Source of the DNA: Haloarcula hispanica ATCC 33960
Lineage (GTDB): Archaea; Halobacteriota; Halobacteria; Halobacteriales; Haloarculaceae
Assembly (NCBI RefSeq): GCF_000223905.1
Contig: NC_015948.1
Span: forward strand, 1,860,001-1,924,000
DNA: 64,000 nt
Direction: 5' to 3'
The position numbers were made by a program, and so were the translations under genes. Positions within the stretch are counted from its first letter, which is position 1. Each line of letters starts with the position of its first letter. Shown piece after piece: positions 43,060 to 51,961 of this stretch. The notes below the pieces were generated by a model that was given only the letters and a program-made list of their open reading frames with translations, did not search any database and was not told the DNA's origin.

Positions 43060-43908
43060 ATGAAATGGCGGTGCGAATGGTGTGGCAAACCCCACGAGGA
43101 GGACGACCCGCCGTGTGACAACTGCGGGCACGGCTCCTTCGAGGAAGCCGTGACGCAGGTCAACGAAGAGGTCGTCGAGGGCGGGCCCAGGTGGGTCTGT
43201 CTGGACTGCGGTCGCCAGCACCAGAAGAACTCCCCGCCGTGCAAACGCTGTGGCGGGAGTAACTTCGAGCGGCGGACGGGACCGCCGGAGGACGATCCGC
43301 TCGATGAGATACAGACCGGCTGGCTGGACGTGCTCGAAACGAAGTACGCGATCGGCTACGCCGCCGTGGCACTGCTGCTCGGCCTCATCGTGCTCGCTGC
43401 TGTGGGCGGTATCACGTTGCCGGGCTTTGCCGCCGAAACCCCCACCGGCCCACCGTCGATCGCGTCCCCTGCCGGAAGCGGCGACACCGTCGACTCGCTC
43501 TCGCTCGCCGAGGTCGAGGACACCTACGTCGACGTGTACAACGTCCGGCGGTCGGGCGTCGGCGGCGGAACAGTCTCGCGGAACGCGACCATCGACGACG
43601 CCGCGGCCTACTACAACAAGGGCCGCGTCGACGCGCGATACGACAACGCGGAGCGACCCACGCGAGAGGGAGTATCCCGGTTCCCGCTCCCCTGTGACCG
43701 CCCAGCAGTGGTCAGCTACGAGGTGGCCTACGACCGAACGCCGCAGTCACTCGACCGGTTCCGGAACGAGACGGCGCTGGCGACCGCGCTCGTCGACAGC
43801 TACCTCGAGCGGGGTAACAGGATTCAGACGTCAGACGCCGGACTGATCGGCCTCGATATCCACGTCGGTCCGGACGAACGCGTGTTCGTCACGTACGTGC
43901 TCTGCTAG
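43060..43908 (+). CDS. Double zinc-ribbon membrane protein with extracellular domain
   Basis: 282 residues from ATG 43060 (MKWRCEWCGKPHEEDDPPCD). Two zinc ribbons: CEWC/CDNC (residues 5-27) and CLDC/CKRC (47-70). One membrane segment near 100-125 (AVALLLGLIVLAAVGG), then an external domain with a 30-residue Pro/Ser linker and HIHVGPDERVFVTYVLC at the end. Resembles haloarchaeal CAP-like or SCP-type proteins only weakly. Function unknown. Confidence 0.7.
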   Translation: MKWRCEWCGKPHEEDDPPCDNCGHGSFEEAVTQVNEEVVEGGPRWVCLDCGRQHQKNSPPCKRCGGSNFERRTGPPEDDPLDEIQTGWLDVLETKYAIGYAAVALLLGLIVLAAVGGITLPGFAAETPTGPPSIASPAGSGDTVDSLSLAEVEDTYVDVYNVRRSGVGGGTVSRNATIDDAAAYYNKGRVDARYDNAERPTREGVSRFPLPCDRPAVVSYEVAYDRTPQSLDRFRNETALATALVDSYLERGNRIQTSDAGLIGLDIHVGPDERVFVTYVLC

Positions 43909-43910
43909 AA

Positions 43911-44195
43911 TTACGCGGCGGCTTCGAACGCGTCAGTGAAGTTGTCTGCCTTCTCGATGACGGCGTCAGTCCCGTCTTCGAGGGCTTCGAGCGCGTCGAC
44001 GCCCTCCTCGGTTTTGATGGTCAGGACTGGGTCTGTCTGGCCACCGGATTGTTCCGGGTTCACGTCGTAGGTCGCCGCTGTGACGCCCGCTGTCTCCAGC
44101 AGCGCTCCCTTGATGACGTTCATGAACGTGTGGTCCTCACCGGCGATTTCGATAGAGAGTTCCGTGTCGGATTTGTCGATAACGCGAAGGTCCAT
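43911..44195 (-). CDS. rpo11: DNA-directed RNA polymerase subunit Rpo11 (RpoL)
   Basis: 94 residues from ATG 44195 ([20 protein letters not shown]). Typical L-subunit dimerisation fold: [19 protein letters not shown] and [18 protein letters not shown]. Partners Rpo3 (D) in assembling RNA polymerase. Convergent with the zinc-ribbon gene (stops 2 bp apart). Confidence 0.9.
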   Translation of the reverse strand: MDLRVIDKSDTELSIEIAGEDHTFMNVIKGALLETAGVTAATYDVNPEQSGGQTDPVLTIKTEEGVDALEALEDGTDAVIEKADNFTDAFEAAA

Positions 44196-44290
44196 ACCCA
44201 CTGTTTGGTCACCTGCGACCCATCAACGCTTCGCTTCCCGTCTGCCGGCCAACAGCGAGGCTCCAGACCGAGCGGACGATACGGCGTCGG

Positions 44291-44593
44291 TTAGACGAGC
44301 GCGTACACCATCAGGAAGCCGAAGTAGATGAGCACGAGCGCGCCCAGCGCCTGCAGTCGGAACGCCGAAAGCGACGCTTCCTCCTCGTCGTGGGCCGCCC
44401 GGAAGGCCTCGACCTCCTCGTCGTCGAGTTCGCTGGGGTGGGCCAGGCCGCGGTGGAGCGCGAGCCAGGACTCGCGGGCGAACGGCCGGCCGCAATACGA
44501 ACAGGTGTAGGCTGTGGCGTCGGCCGGAACGTCGTATGTCTCGTCGATGGCGGTGCCTGTCGCTGCCGCTGATTGGGTTGCTGTGTCAGTCAT
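44291..44593 (-). CDS. C2H2 zinc-finger protein with C-terminal membrane segment
   Basis: 100 residues from MTDTATQSAAATGTAIDETY. A zinc finger CSYCGRPFARESWLALHRGLAH (Cys 31/34, His 47/52) and one C-terminal hydrophobic segment (LGALVLIYFGFLMVYALV). Overlaps the upstream multi-span gene by 4 bp; same operon, and near cytochrome oxidase subunit III. Function unknown; may be an oxidase accessory. Confidence 0.75.
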   Translation of the reverse strand: MTDTATQSAAATGTAIDETYDVPADATAYTCSYCGRPFARESWLALHRGLAHPSELDDEEVEAFRAAHDEEEASLSAFRLQALGALVLIYFGFLMVYALV

Positions 44594-45969
44594 AGATGGG
44601 GGAGTGCCACCTCCGGCTGGGAGACGACCCAGAGGCTCGTCATCGTGTAGAACACCATGACCGCGATGAAGGGGTACTGCGACCGAATCGCCTGCAGCCG
44701 TGCGGGAAACAGGTCGTACGCGGCGGCGTGGGCCACCCAGATAGCGACCAGATGACCGACGATGACCGACGCGAGCGCAATCGCGCCGAACCAATCCGGT
44801 AGTTCGATGGTCGGCACTACTGCCGGGTCCGCGAACGGCGACGTGAGCGCGACGGCCAGCGAAGGTGCGAGTACGAGGAAGTACCCGAGGTAGTGCGCGA
44901 AGTGGTAGCCGACGGCGATAGCGACGAGCGGCGGCGCGAACCGCTGTGCGAGCACTGCCGGAGCCAGATACGTGTCCGACATATCACGGGAGAGCCGGAC
45001 CGCGAGTCGATACACGCCGAGGAAGCCGGCGAAGCCGATCCCGAGCGCGACCGGATACAGGAGGTGCGGCGGGACGCCGGCATCGACGAGTGGTGTCGTC
45101 AGGTCCCGCCAGGCCGGCGTCGTGACCAGCCCGTCGTAGGTCGTGACCCACAGCAGGGCGACCACGAACGCCACCTCGTCGGGGCCGTCGACCAGCCGCG
45201 GCGTCGAGAGGTCCATTCCGGGGAGCCGAAGTCGGAGTCCCCCCTCGTCGCGGCCGATGGGCGCAAAGCGACCGTAGTAGCGGAACACCCGCTCCACCGG
45301 GTCAGCGTGAGCGAACCAGTCCTCGGGTCCGAACACGAGCGCGCCCGCGAGCGTCAGCACCGAGTAGCCGGCGACGACCGACGCGAGCAGGCGCGGCTGG
45401 TCTGCGAGCGGGCTGACCACCTCAACCCACACCAGTACGAGCAGGCCACCGACGGCGGGCCACGACCCGACGCGGGCGGGGTAGGTACGGTCGAGCGACG
45501 GGAGGAGGTCGGCGAGAGTCTTGAACGGATTGAGCGTCGCCCAGCTGTTCCCCACGAGGTACGTCGTCATCGCCAGCCCGGCCCACCAGCCGACCCAGAC
45601 GAGCAGTATCGCGAGGTTCGTCCGGGCGTTCGTCGGTCCGAGGAAGCCGACGACGAACACCGCGGCGAGTCCGGCGAGCCCGAGGAGTTGGCCGGCGAGC
45701 TTTAGGACACGCTCGTAGTCGCCCGACAGCGGCCGCCCCCAGTCGTGGATGCGCTCGACGAACGCCCGGTCGGTGACGAACGAGGCCAGCAGGAACGACG
45801 CGCCGACGGCCGCACCACCGGTACTCAGGAAGAGCCACGTCGGTATCGTCAGCGATTCGCGACCGCCGCCGGCGAGACTGCCGCCGTGTGCGCTCGCTGT
45901 TCCCGTCGCGGCCAGCCAGCCCAGCCCACACACCACCAGCGCGACCGTACGACGCCTCCCAGATGTCAT
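44590..45969 (-). CDS. Multi-span membrane protein linked to cytochrome oxidase genes
   Basis: 459 residues from ATG 45969 (MTSGRRRTVALVVCGLGWL). A signal-like first segment ending in SAHGG, then about twelve hydrophobic segments. Motif VGNSWATLNPFKTLADLL is conserved in the group. Position beside cytochrome oxidase subunit III (divergent, 126 bp) suggests a respiratory-complex or metal-assembly role, but no catalytic residue pattern is recognisable. Confidence 0.68.
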   Translation of the reverse strand: MTSGRRRTVALVVCGLGWLAATGTASAHGGSLAGGGRESLTIPTWLFLSTGGAAVGASFLLASFVTDRAFVERIHDWGRPLSGDYERVLKLAGQLLGLAGLAAVFVVGFLGPTNARTNLAILLVWVGWWAGLAMTTYLVGNSWATLNPFKTLADLLPSLDRTYPARVGSWPAVGGLLVLVWVEVVSPLADQPRLLASVVAGYSVLTLAGALVFGPEDWFAHADPVERVFRYYGRFAPIGRDEGGLRLRLPGMDLSTPRLVDGPDEVAFVVALLWVTTYDGLVTTPAWRDLTTPLVDAGVPPHLLYPVALGIGFAGFLGVYRLAVRLSRDMSDTYLAPAVLAQRFAPPLVAIAVGYHFAHYLGYFLVLAPSLAVALTSPFADPAVVPTIELPDWFGAIALASVIVGHLVAIWVAHAAAYDLFPARLQAIRSQYPFIAVMVFYTMTSLWVVSQPEVALPHL

Positions 45970-46095
45970 CGTCGGCAGTTGGGCCTTCGCCCCCGTGTAG
46001 CTTCCGGGATGCCGGCGGGCCATTCAGAGACGGAACCGGACCAATCCGCAGTGAATTGGATGGGCTTTTAGTATTCCGTTCGCAAGGGCCCTAGT

Positions 46096-46959
46096 ATGAG
46101 TGTCTCCGATGAACACGCGGACGACGGGCACGGGGAGCACCACCTCCCGGCGACGGAGGACTGGCCCCACGGGTTCGGCGAGGCCAGCTGGTGGCCCTTT
46201 GTGACGGCGATCGGTGGTTCGGGCATCTACGTCAGCGCGGCCCTGCTCGTGCTTTCGATGGGCGAGAACGCACTTGTCAGCCAGACGGTCGGGGCGGGAG
46301 CGATGGCCGGGAGTGTCGGCCTCTTCCTCGTCGGCATCTACGGCTGGCTGTACCACGCCTTCGTCTCGGACTTCTGGGAGCGCGGGACGGACTACCACTC
46401 GGACAAGACGCTGAAGTTCGCCATGCTCCTGTTCCTCGGGAGCGAAATCGCCACCTTCGGCGCTGGCTTCGTGTACTACTTCATCGTGCGTGGCGGCGAA
46501 GTCTGGGCGCAGGCGGCAGTGCCAGAGGTGTTCGGCTCGCTGGTGATCGTCAACACGCTGATTCTGATCGCCAGCTCGGTGACGCTTCACTACAGCCACA
46601 TCGCGCTCCGGAACGGAAACCGAAGCCGGTTCCTGAAGCTGCTGGGCACGACGCTGCTGCTGGGCATCGTCTTCATCGGCGGGCAGGTGTACGAGTACTA
46701 CGAGTTCATCGTGCACAAGGGCTTCAGCATCGGTGGCGGCATCTACGGCTCCGCCTTCTACGGTCTGACGGGACTCCACGGCCTCCACGTCACGATGGGG
46801 GCCGTGCTTCTGGGTATCGTCTTCGTCCGCGCGTACTACGGTCAGTACTCGGCTGAACGGCACACCTCCGTCTCGACAGCGTCGATGTACTGGCACTTCG
46901 TCGACATCGTCTGGATCTTCCTCGTCGTCGTGCTCTACATGGGCGCGAACTTGGTGTAG
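46096..46959 (+). CDS. coxC: Cytochrome c oxidase subunit III
   Basis: 287 residues. An acidic His-containing N-terminus, then seven hydrophobic segments. Subunit III motifs are present: FLGSEIATFGAGFVYYF, VTLHYSHIALRNGNRSRFLKLLGTT, GQVYEYYEF, FYGLTGLHGLHVTMGA and YWHFVDIVWIFLVVVLY. Part of a terminal heme-copper oxidase; subunits I/II are not in this window. Divergent from the multi-span protein gene. Confidence 0.9.
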   Translation: MSVSDEHADDGHGEHHLPATEDWPHGFGEASWWPFVTAIGGSGIYVSAALLVLSMGENALVSQTVGAGAMAGSVGLFLVGIYGWLYHAFVSDFWERGTDYHSDKTLKFAMLLFLGSEIATFGAGFVYYFIVRGGEVWAQAAVPEVFGSLVIVNTLILIASSVTLHYSHIALRNGNRSRFLKLLGTTLLLGIVFIGGQVYEYYEFIVHKGFSIGGGIYGSAFYGLTGLHGLHVTMGAVLLGIVFVRAYYGQYSAERHTSVSTASMYWHFVDIVWIFLVVVLYMGANLV

Positions 46960-47001
46960 ATCGCCGACGAGTTTTAGACGGCCGACACTCGTTTCACACG
47001 C

Positions 47002-47244
47002 ATGGACCGGCTAGACGTCAGCGGGAGCTTCGACGTCCACGAGTACCGACACGGGCTCAAGCTGCTGAAAGACGACCGCGGGACGATGACGCTGTCAAAC
47101 CGGAAGGGGTTCGCCTGTCCGGCCTGTGGCAACGAGTTCGAGACGCTCTTTGTCAGCGAAAAGCGGACGAACACTTTCGGAGACCCCGGGTCCCCCTTCT
47201 GTCTGGTTCGGACTGACGACCAGCTACTGGTCCTCACACATTGA
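47002..47244 (+). CDS. Small conserved protein with CPAC motif
   Basis: 80 residues (MDRLDVSGSFDVHEYRHGLK). Contains ACPACGNEFETLFVSEKR, a single half of a zinc ribbon, so metal binding would need dimerisation. A conserved haloarchaeal small protein of unknown function. 42 bp after subunit III on the same strand. Confidence 0.7.
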   Translation: MDRLDVSGSFDVHEYRHGLKLLKDDRGTMTLSNRKGFACPACGNEFETLFVSEKRTNTFGDPGSPFCLVRTDDQLLVLTH

Positions 47245-47298
47245 GCCGAATCGGCCCCGGTAACAAGGCTTATCCCATCTGACCCGATTCGGTGAGGT

Positions 47299-47934
47299 AT
47301 GAATCGGATTGTCCCTGCGATCGGTCTCGCTGCCCTCGTCGTCCTCTCCGGCTGTGTGACGGCGACGGTCGACTCGACAGTGGCCGGAGACGGCACAGTT
47401 TCGGAATACGACCTGACTCTCGACATGTCCCCGTCGGTGTACGACGGCCTCCAGAGCCAGGCCCAGCAAGAGGGCTATGACTCGGTTGAAGGATATCTCC
47501 TGGCCGACGTGAACACCAGTCGGATGGCGAATCACACGTACGAACAAGAGCTTGAGGGTGAGAACGTCACGCTCTCGATGACGTTCACGGACTGGAACCC
47601 CGGCCCGGAAAGCGACGTGTCGGTCAACGCTAGCGGGGGCAACGTCACGTACGAAGACCGGACGTTCGTCACTGCGAACGAGGATACCGACGTGGCCTTC
47701 GGCGATGGCGTCGCAGTCGAGTACCAGCTGACGATGCCCGCCGACGTCTCGTCCTCGAACGCTGATATCGTTCGGAACGAGACCGCTGTCTGGGAGTACG
47801 AGGCTGACGAATCGGTCGAGGAACCGATCCGCGCGACCAGCCCCGCACCGTCGTCGGCCTTCGGCCCCGGAATGGGGATTCCCGTCGCCGTCGTGGCGCT
47901 GCTCGGGGCCGCACTGCTGGCCAGTCGGGACTGA
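47299..47934 (+). CDS. Lipoprotein with PGF-like C-terminal anchor
   Basis: 211 residues. Lipobox VVLSGC (Cys near residue 20) after a short signal. A beta-rich external domain carries sequons (NTSR, NHTY, NVTL, NASGGNVTY). The C-terminus has FGPGMGIPVAVVALLGAALLASRD: a PGM-type tripeptide, a hydrophobic segment and a short basic end, resembling the archaeosortase-processed PGF-CTERM. The archaeosortase gene is at 59134. Carrying both anchors is unusual. Function unknown. Confidence 0.7.
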   Translation: MNRIVPAIGLAALVVLSGCVTATVDSTVAGDGTVSEYDLTLDMSPSVYDGLQSQAQQEGYDSVEGYLLADVNTSRMANHTYEQELEGENVTLSMTFTDWNPGPESDVSVNASGGNVTYEDRTFVTANEDTDVAFGDGVAVEYQLTMPADVSSSNADIVRNETAVWEYEADESVEEPIRATSPAPSSAFGPGMGIPVAVVALLGAALLASRD

Positions 47935-48182
47935 GACTGTCGGCTGTACCTCCCTGAAGATACTCGCTACCTCGGGGTAGCAATATTCTCCACGAGATGA
48001 CAGCCGGTAGTCTGTGTAGCTGAGGGCGTCACCACACGCATCGTTCCTTGCACCCGGATTCGGAGTCTACAGACGCTGGCCGGGTGGCTGATACTCTTCT
48101 CAGACAGTGGAACGGGCGATACTACAATATATATGATATTTTATAATGGATGTTTAATGTCGTTTCGCCCGGATACAGAACG

Positions 48183-49223
48183 ATGCGCGCAGCCAGACTC
48201 CACGAGTACACGCACGACATGTCGAACGGGCTTTCGATAGACGAGGTGGACGCACCACAGGTCGCGTCGGGGGACGACGTCATCGTCGAGGTCGAAGGGG
48301 CCGGCTGGTGCCAGACTGACAATCACATCATCGAGGGGATGTGGGACCAGTACGTCCCGCAGGACCTCCCGATGACGCTGGGCCACGAGAACGCCGGGAC
48401 AGTCGTCGAGACCGGCGACGACGTCGATATCGTCTCGGAAGGCGACCAGGTCATCTGTCATCCGGTCCAGACCTGTGGCACCTGCCGACCGTGCCGGCAA
48501 GGTGAGACGATGTACTGCGAGAACGACGCGTTCAACGGCCTGACGACCGACGGCGGCTTCGCCGACCAGCTACTGACCAGCGACCGGTCGGTCATCCCGC
48601 TGCCCGGGGGCGTTGACCCGGCCGACATCGCCCCGCACGCCGACGCCGGTATCACGGCCTACCACGCGGCGAAGAAAGCCGTCGACGGACTCAATCCGGG
48701 CGACACTGCGGTCGTCATCGGTATCGGCGGGCTCGGACACATCGGTCTCCAGTGTCTCGACGCGATGTGTGCCGCCAACCTCGTCGCCGTCGACATCAAG
48801 CAGTCCGCCCGCGACCTCGCTGACGACCTCGGCGCACACTACACCATCGACCCCGAAAGCGAAGACGTCGCCAGCGAGGTCGAGGCCATCAGCGACGGCG
48901 TCGGCGCGGCGCAGGTGCTCGATTTCGTCGGGGCCGACGAGACGACAGCGCTCGCGCCCGATATCTGTGCCACCGGCGGCGACCACCACATCATCGGCTA
49001 CGGCGGCCACATCCACGAACCCGCACAGGCGCTCGTCAACGGCGAGTTCGCCTATCAGGGCAACATCGTCGGCCAGTACACCGAGCTGCAGGAACTGGTC
49101 GCGCTCGTCGAGCGCGGCGCGGTCGACCTGCACACGACCCAGTACGACCTGGGCGAGGTAAACACCGTCGCACAGATGCTCGAAAACCGAGAGATCGACG
49201 GTCGGGCAGTCATCACGCCCTGA
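48183..49223 (+). CDS. Zinc-dependent alcohol dehydrogenase, MDR family
   Basis: 346 residues from ATG 48183 (MRAARLHEYTHDMSNGLSID). Catalytic zinc ligands: WCQTD and GHENAG with a third Cys/Asp later. Structural zinc: CGTCRPCRQGETMYC. Rossmann motif VVIGIGGLGHIGLQ; the VDIK end suggests NAD(H) or NADP(H) preference is not decided. Oxidises alcohols or reduces aldehydes. A preceding in-frame ATG at 48150 is less typical. Confidence 0.87.
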   Translation: MRAARLHEYTHDMSNGLSIDEVDAPQVASGDDVIVEVEGAGWCQTDNHIIEGMWDQYVPQDLPMTLGHENAGTVVETGDDVDIVSEGDQVICHPVQTCGTCRPCRQGETMYCENDAFNGLTTDGGFADQLLTSDRSVIPLPGGVDPADIAPHADAGITAYHAAKKAVDGLNPGDTAVVIGIGGLGHIGLQCLDAMCAANLVAVDIKQSARDLADDLGAHYTIDPESEDVASEVEAISDGVGAAQVLDFVGADETTALAPDICATGGDHHIIGYGGHIHEPAQALVNGEFAYQGNIVGQYTELQELVALVERGAVDLHTTQYDLGEVNTVAQMLENREIDGRAVITP

Positions 49224-49274
49224 ATGGCCTGTGTTGCGGTGTCGTATCGCCGGACAGGGCACCCTTCTTTCGGC

Positions 49275-49580
49275 TCACCGACCGTCGGCGCGAGTCTGTT
49301 CCGCGTCCTCGGCCAGGTCGTGATAGCACCTGAGAAACGCGTCCCGGCTCACGGTCCCGGCACCGGCCGCTTCGAGTCGGTCTTCCAGCCCGCTCCGGTC
49401 GACGTGCCAGCACTCCTTGTAGCAGGGCTTGCACAGGTACTCGAAGGACTTGCCGTCGCGGTTCCAGCGGTCCCCGTACTTGTCGTATTCCCGGGCATCC
49501 GACCGGGCGACCGTTTCACCGCAGGCGATGCAACAGACGTCTTCGTCGGTGGCGCGATGCCAGGCGTTTCTGAAATCCAT
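49275..49580 (-). CDS. Small zinc-binding protein, unknown function
   Basis: 101 residues from MDFRNAWHRATDEDVCCIAC. Two pairs of cysteines (CIAC and CKPC) in a treble-clef-like spacing, then a helical C-terminal part (DRLEAAGAGTVSRDAFLRCYHDLAED). Common small protein in haloarchaea by pattern. Convergent with the alcohol dehydrogenase gene. Confidence 0.65.
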   Translation of the reverse strand: MDFRNAWHRATDEDVCCIACGETVARSDAREYDKYGDRWNRDGKSFEYLCKPCYKECWHVDRSGLEDRLEAAGAGTVSRDAFLRCYHDLAEDAEQTRADGR

Positions 49581-49854
49581 CAGACCCACACTCCGTCTAA
49601 CTGTCCGCAAGTGTGTCTGTCGTGCCGCTCTCGCCCGTACACCGCAGTACCCGCCGGTAATCCGTACTGTGTGCCCATCGTTTACAGCTAGAAGTACCGT
49701 CCAGCAGCCCGTCGCCATATCGCATCACTGATGAGGGTCGTTTTTATGCGGCTCACGGAGCACCGTCGGGATAGCGACGCAACACCTACGGCTGCCGACA
49801 AGTCGTCTTCGGTAGAGAACGCGGCTAACTCGCAGAACGGCATTCGAAAAGGGA

Positions 49855-49928
49855 AGCCGGTGGAGGGATTTGAACCCTCGGCCTAATCCTTACGAAGGAT
49901 TCGCTCTGCCAGTCTGAGCTACACCGGC
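49855..49928 (-). tRNA. tRNA-Thr (anticodon CGU)
   Basis: Minus-strand cloverleaf: acceptor GCCGGUG/CACCGGC, D-arm GCUC-AGACUGGCA-GAGC, anticodon stem AAUCC/GGAUU with loop UUCGUAA (anticodon CGU), T-arm GAGGG-UUCAAAU-CCCUC, discriminator U. No encoded CCA. Confidence 0.93.
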
Positions 49929-50006
49929 GCCGTGCTCGCGTACATCAGTTGTTGGACGCATAACCGCAATAAGGATTGCGAATCGGGACCACCGAGAGGG
50001 ACGTTC

Positions 50007-50420
50007 TCACTCCGCTCGGGACCCGACGACGGTGACCGGGTCGTCCGCCTCGAGCAGGACCTGCTGGGAGACGCTCCCGAACACGGCCTTGCCGGTCGGC
50101 GACCGCTTCCTGGACCCCATTACGATCTGGTCGACGTCGAACTCCTCGGCCAGATCGATGATGCCGTCCGCAGGCGGCTGCTGACCCTCGGCCAGCTGGA
50201 CATCGACGTCGTGGTCTTCGAGGTAGTCACGCACGAGGCGCACTGTCGAGATTCGCTCGACGTTGCGTATCTCCTCGGGCGCTTCCGCCTCTTCCTTGGT
50301 CAGTGCGTGCGTGATCACGGCCTCGACGTCGGTCTCAGCAGCCGGTAGCTCCGCGACGAAGGCGGCCTGGCCGCGGGCGCGGTCCTCATCGGCGTCGACG
50401 GGGACGAGTATTGTGTACAT
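50007..50420 (-). CDS. Universal stress protein, UspA family
   Basis: 137 residues. UspA fold: MYTILVPVDADEDRARGQAAF, DVDVQLAEGQQPPADGIIDLA, and the nucleotide-binding C-terminus MGSRKRSPTGKAVFGSVSQQVLLEADDPVTVV (Gx2Gx9G(S/T)-type). Last gene of the ABC-importer operon, 3 bp after livF; perhaps it links importer activity to energy status, an inference. Confidence 0.88.
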   Translation of the reverse strand: MYTILVPVDADEDRARGQAAFVAELPAAETDVEAVITHALTKEEAEAPEEIRNVERISTVRLVRDYLEDHDVDVQLAEGQQPPADGIIDLAEEFDVDQIVMGSRKRSPTGKAVFGSVSQQVLLEADDPVTVVGSRAE

Positions 50421-50423
50421 ATT

Positions 50424-51179
50424 TTACCCTCCTAGATACAAGCGTCCGACTTCCTCGTCGTTAAGCAGTTCGGTCCCCGTGCCGGTGAACTTGATTTCCC
50501 CGCTCGCGAGCACGAAGCCGCGGTCGGCGATAGAGAGGCCCTTTTCAGCGTTCTGTTCGACGAGCAGGATGGTCGTTCCGAGGTCGTTGAGTTGCTCGAT
50601 GCGCTCGAATACGTCGTCGATGAACCGCGGCTCGAGTCCGATAGACGGCTCGTCGAGCATCATCACGTCCGGTTCGACCATCAGCGCGCGGGCCAATTCC
50701 AGCAGGCGACGCTGGCCGCCCGAGAGAGTACCGGCTGACTGGCTCCGGAGGTCGGCGAGCACTGGGAACTCCTCGTACAGTTCCTCGGCGCGGGCAGCGG
50801 CGCGGTCGTCGTCGTTGAACACGTAGCCGCCCATCAGCATGTTCTCGTGGACACTCATCCCCGGAAAGACGCTGGCGTCCTGCAGGACGTAGCTCATCCC
50901 GTTGGCGAGGTTCTGCTGGGGCGACCGGCCGGTGATCTCCTGGCCGCGGAACGACACCGTCCCGGACTGGACATCCGCGAACCCGTAGATGCTCTTCATG
51001 AGGGTGGACTTCCCGGAGCCGTTCGGACCGATAAGGCAGGCGACCTGTTCGTCCTCGACGGCGATGCTCACGTCGTGCAACACGGTGGTGTTGCCGTAGC
51101 CGGCCGTGACGTTTTCCATCCGGAGCACCGGGTCCTCGGTCGGGTCGCTCGTTGCGTCTGGTGTTGATGCCATACTCAC
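50424..51179 (-). CDS. livF: Branched-chain amino-acid-type ABC transporter ATPase, LivF
   Basis: 251 residues. Walker A GPNGSGKSTLMKSIYGF, signature LSGGQRRLLELARAL, Walker B VMMLDEPSIGLEPR. YVLQDASVFPGMSVHENMLMGGY is typical of LivF. Start overlaps livG stop by 4 bp. Works with LivG to power uptake through LivHM. Confidence 0.92.
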   Translation of the reverse strand: MSMASTPDATSDPTEDPVLRMENVTAGYGNTTVLHDVSIAVEDEQVACLIGPNGSGKSTLMKSIYGFADVQSGTVSFRGQEITGRSPQQNLANGMSYVLQDASVFPGMSVHENMLMGGYVFNDDDRAAARAEELYEEFPVLADLRSQSAGTLSGGQRRLLELARALMVEPDVMMLDEPSIGLEPRFIDDVFERIEQLNDLGTTILLVEQNAEKGLSIADRGFVLASGEIKFTGTGTELLNDEEVGRLYLGG

Positions 51180-51961
51180 TCCCTCCCGAGGTACGCGTCG
51201 AGTACGCGCTGGTCGTTCTGAATCTCTTCGGGCGTCCCGTTGGCGATGCGCTCGCCGTGGGCCAGGACGTAGATGCGGTCGGCGATGTCCATGACGAAGT
51301 CCATGTTGTGTTCGATGAGGAAGATGGTCGACTCCTGCTCCTCGTTGGCGTTACGGATGTACTCGATGAGGTTCCCCAGCATCGAGGGGTTGATGCCGCC
51401 TGCCGGTTCGTCCATCAGCAGGATTTCGGGCTCCGACATCAGCTCCATGGCGAACTCCAGTAGCTTCTGTTGGCCGAAGCTCATCCGTCCGGCGCGGGTC
51501 TCCGATAGCCCCCCGAGGTCAACGTAGTCAAGCAGTTCGTCCGTCCGGGAGAGCAGCGAGCTATCCGGGCGGCGCAGGAGACTACCGACGTTCGCGCCGC
51601 CCTCCTGGGCCGCAAGCAGCAGGTTCTCGCGGACGGTCATGTCGCCGAAGATCCGGGTTTCCTGGAACATGCGCCCCAGGCCGGCCCGCGCGATCTTGTG
51701 CTCGGGCCAGTCCGTCACGTCCTCGCCCTGGAGGTAGACCCGGCCCTCGTCGGGCGTCAGCGTCCCGGTGATACAGTTGAACAGCGTGGACTTGCCGGCA
51801 CCGTTCGGCCCGATGAGGCCGACGATTTCGCCACTGTGGATCTCGATGTCCACGTTGTCGACGGCGGTCAGGCCGCCGAAGCGCTTCGTGACGCCGTCGG
51901 TCCGCAACACCGCACGGTCGCTGTCCGTGACAGCTGTCGAACCGCTGTCCGCTTTACTCAT
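51176..51961 (-). CDS. livG: Branched-chain amino-acid-type ABC transporter ATPase, LivG
   Basis: 261 residues. Walker A GPNGAGKSTLFNCITG, signature MSFGQQKLLEFAMEL, Walker B ILLMDEPAGGINPS, switch His in LIEHNMDFVMDIAD. The FQETRIFGDMTVRENLLLA segment is LivG-like. Overlaps livM by 8 bp. Confidence 0.92.
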   Translation of the reverse strand: MSKADSGSTAVTDSDRAVLRTDGVTKRFGGLTAVDNVDIEIHSGEIVGLIGPNGAGKSTLFNCITGTLTPDEGRVYLQGEDVTDWPEHKIARAGLGRMFQETRIFGDMTVRENLLLAAQEGGANVGSLLRRPDSSLLSRTDELLDYVDLGGLSETRAGRMSFGQQKLLEFAMELMSEPEILLMDEPAGGINPSMLGNLIEYIRNANEEQESTIFLIEHNMDFVMDIADRIYVLAHGERIANGTPEEIQNDQRVLDAYLGRE

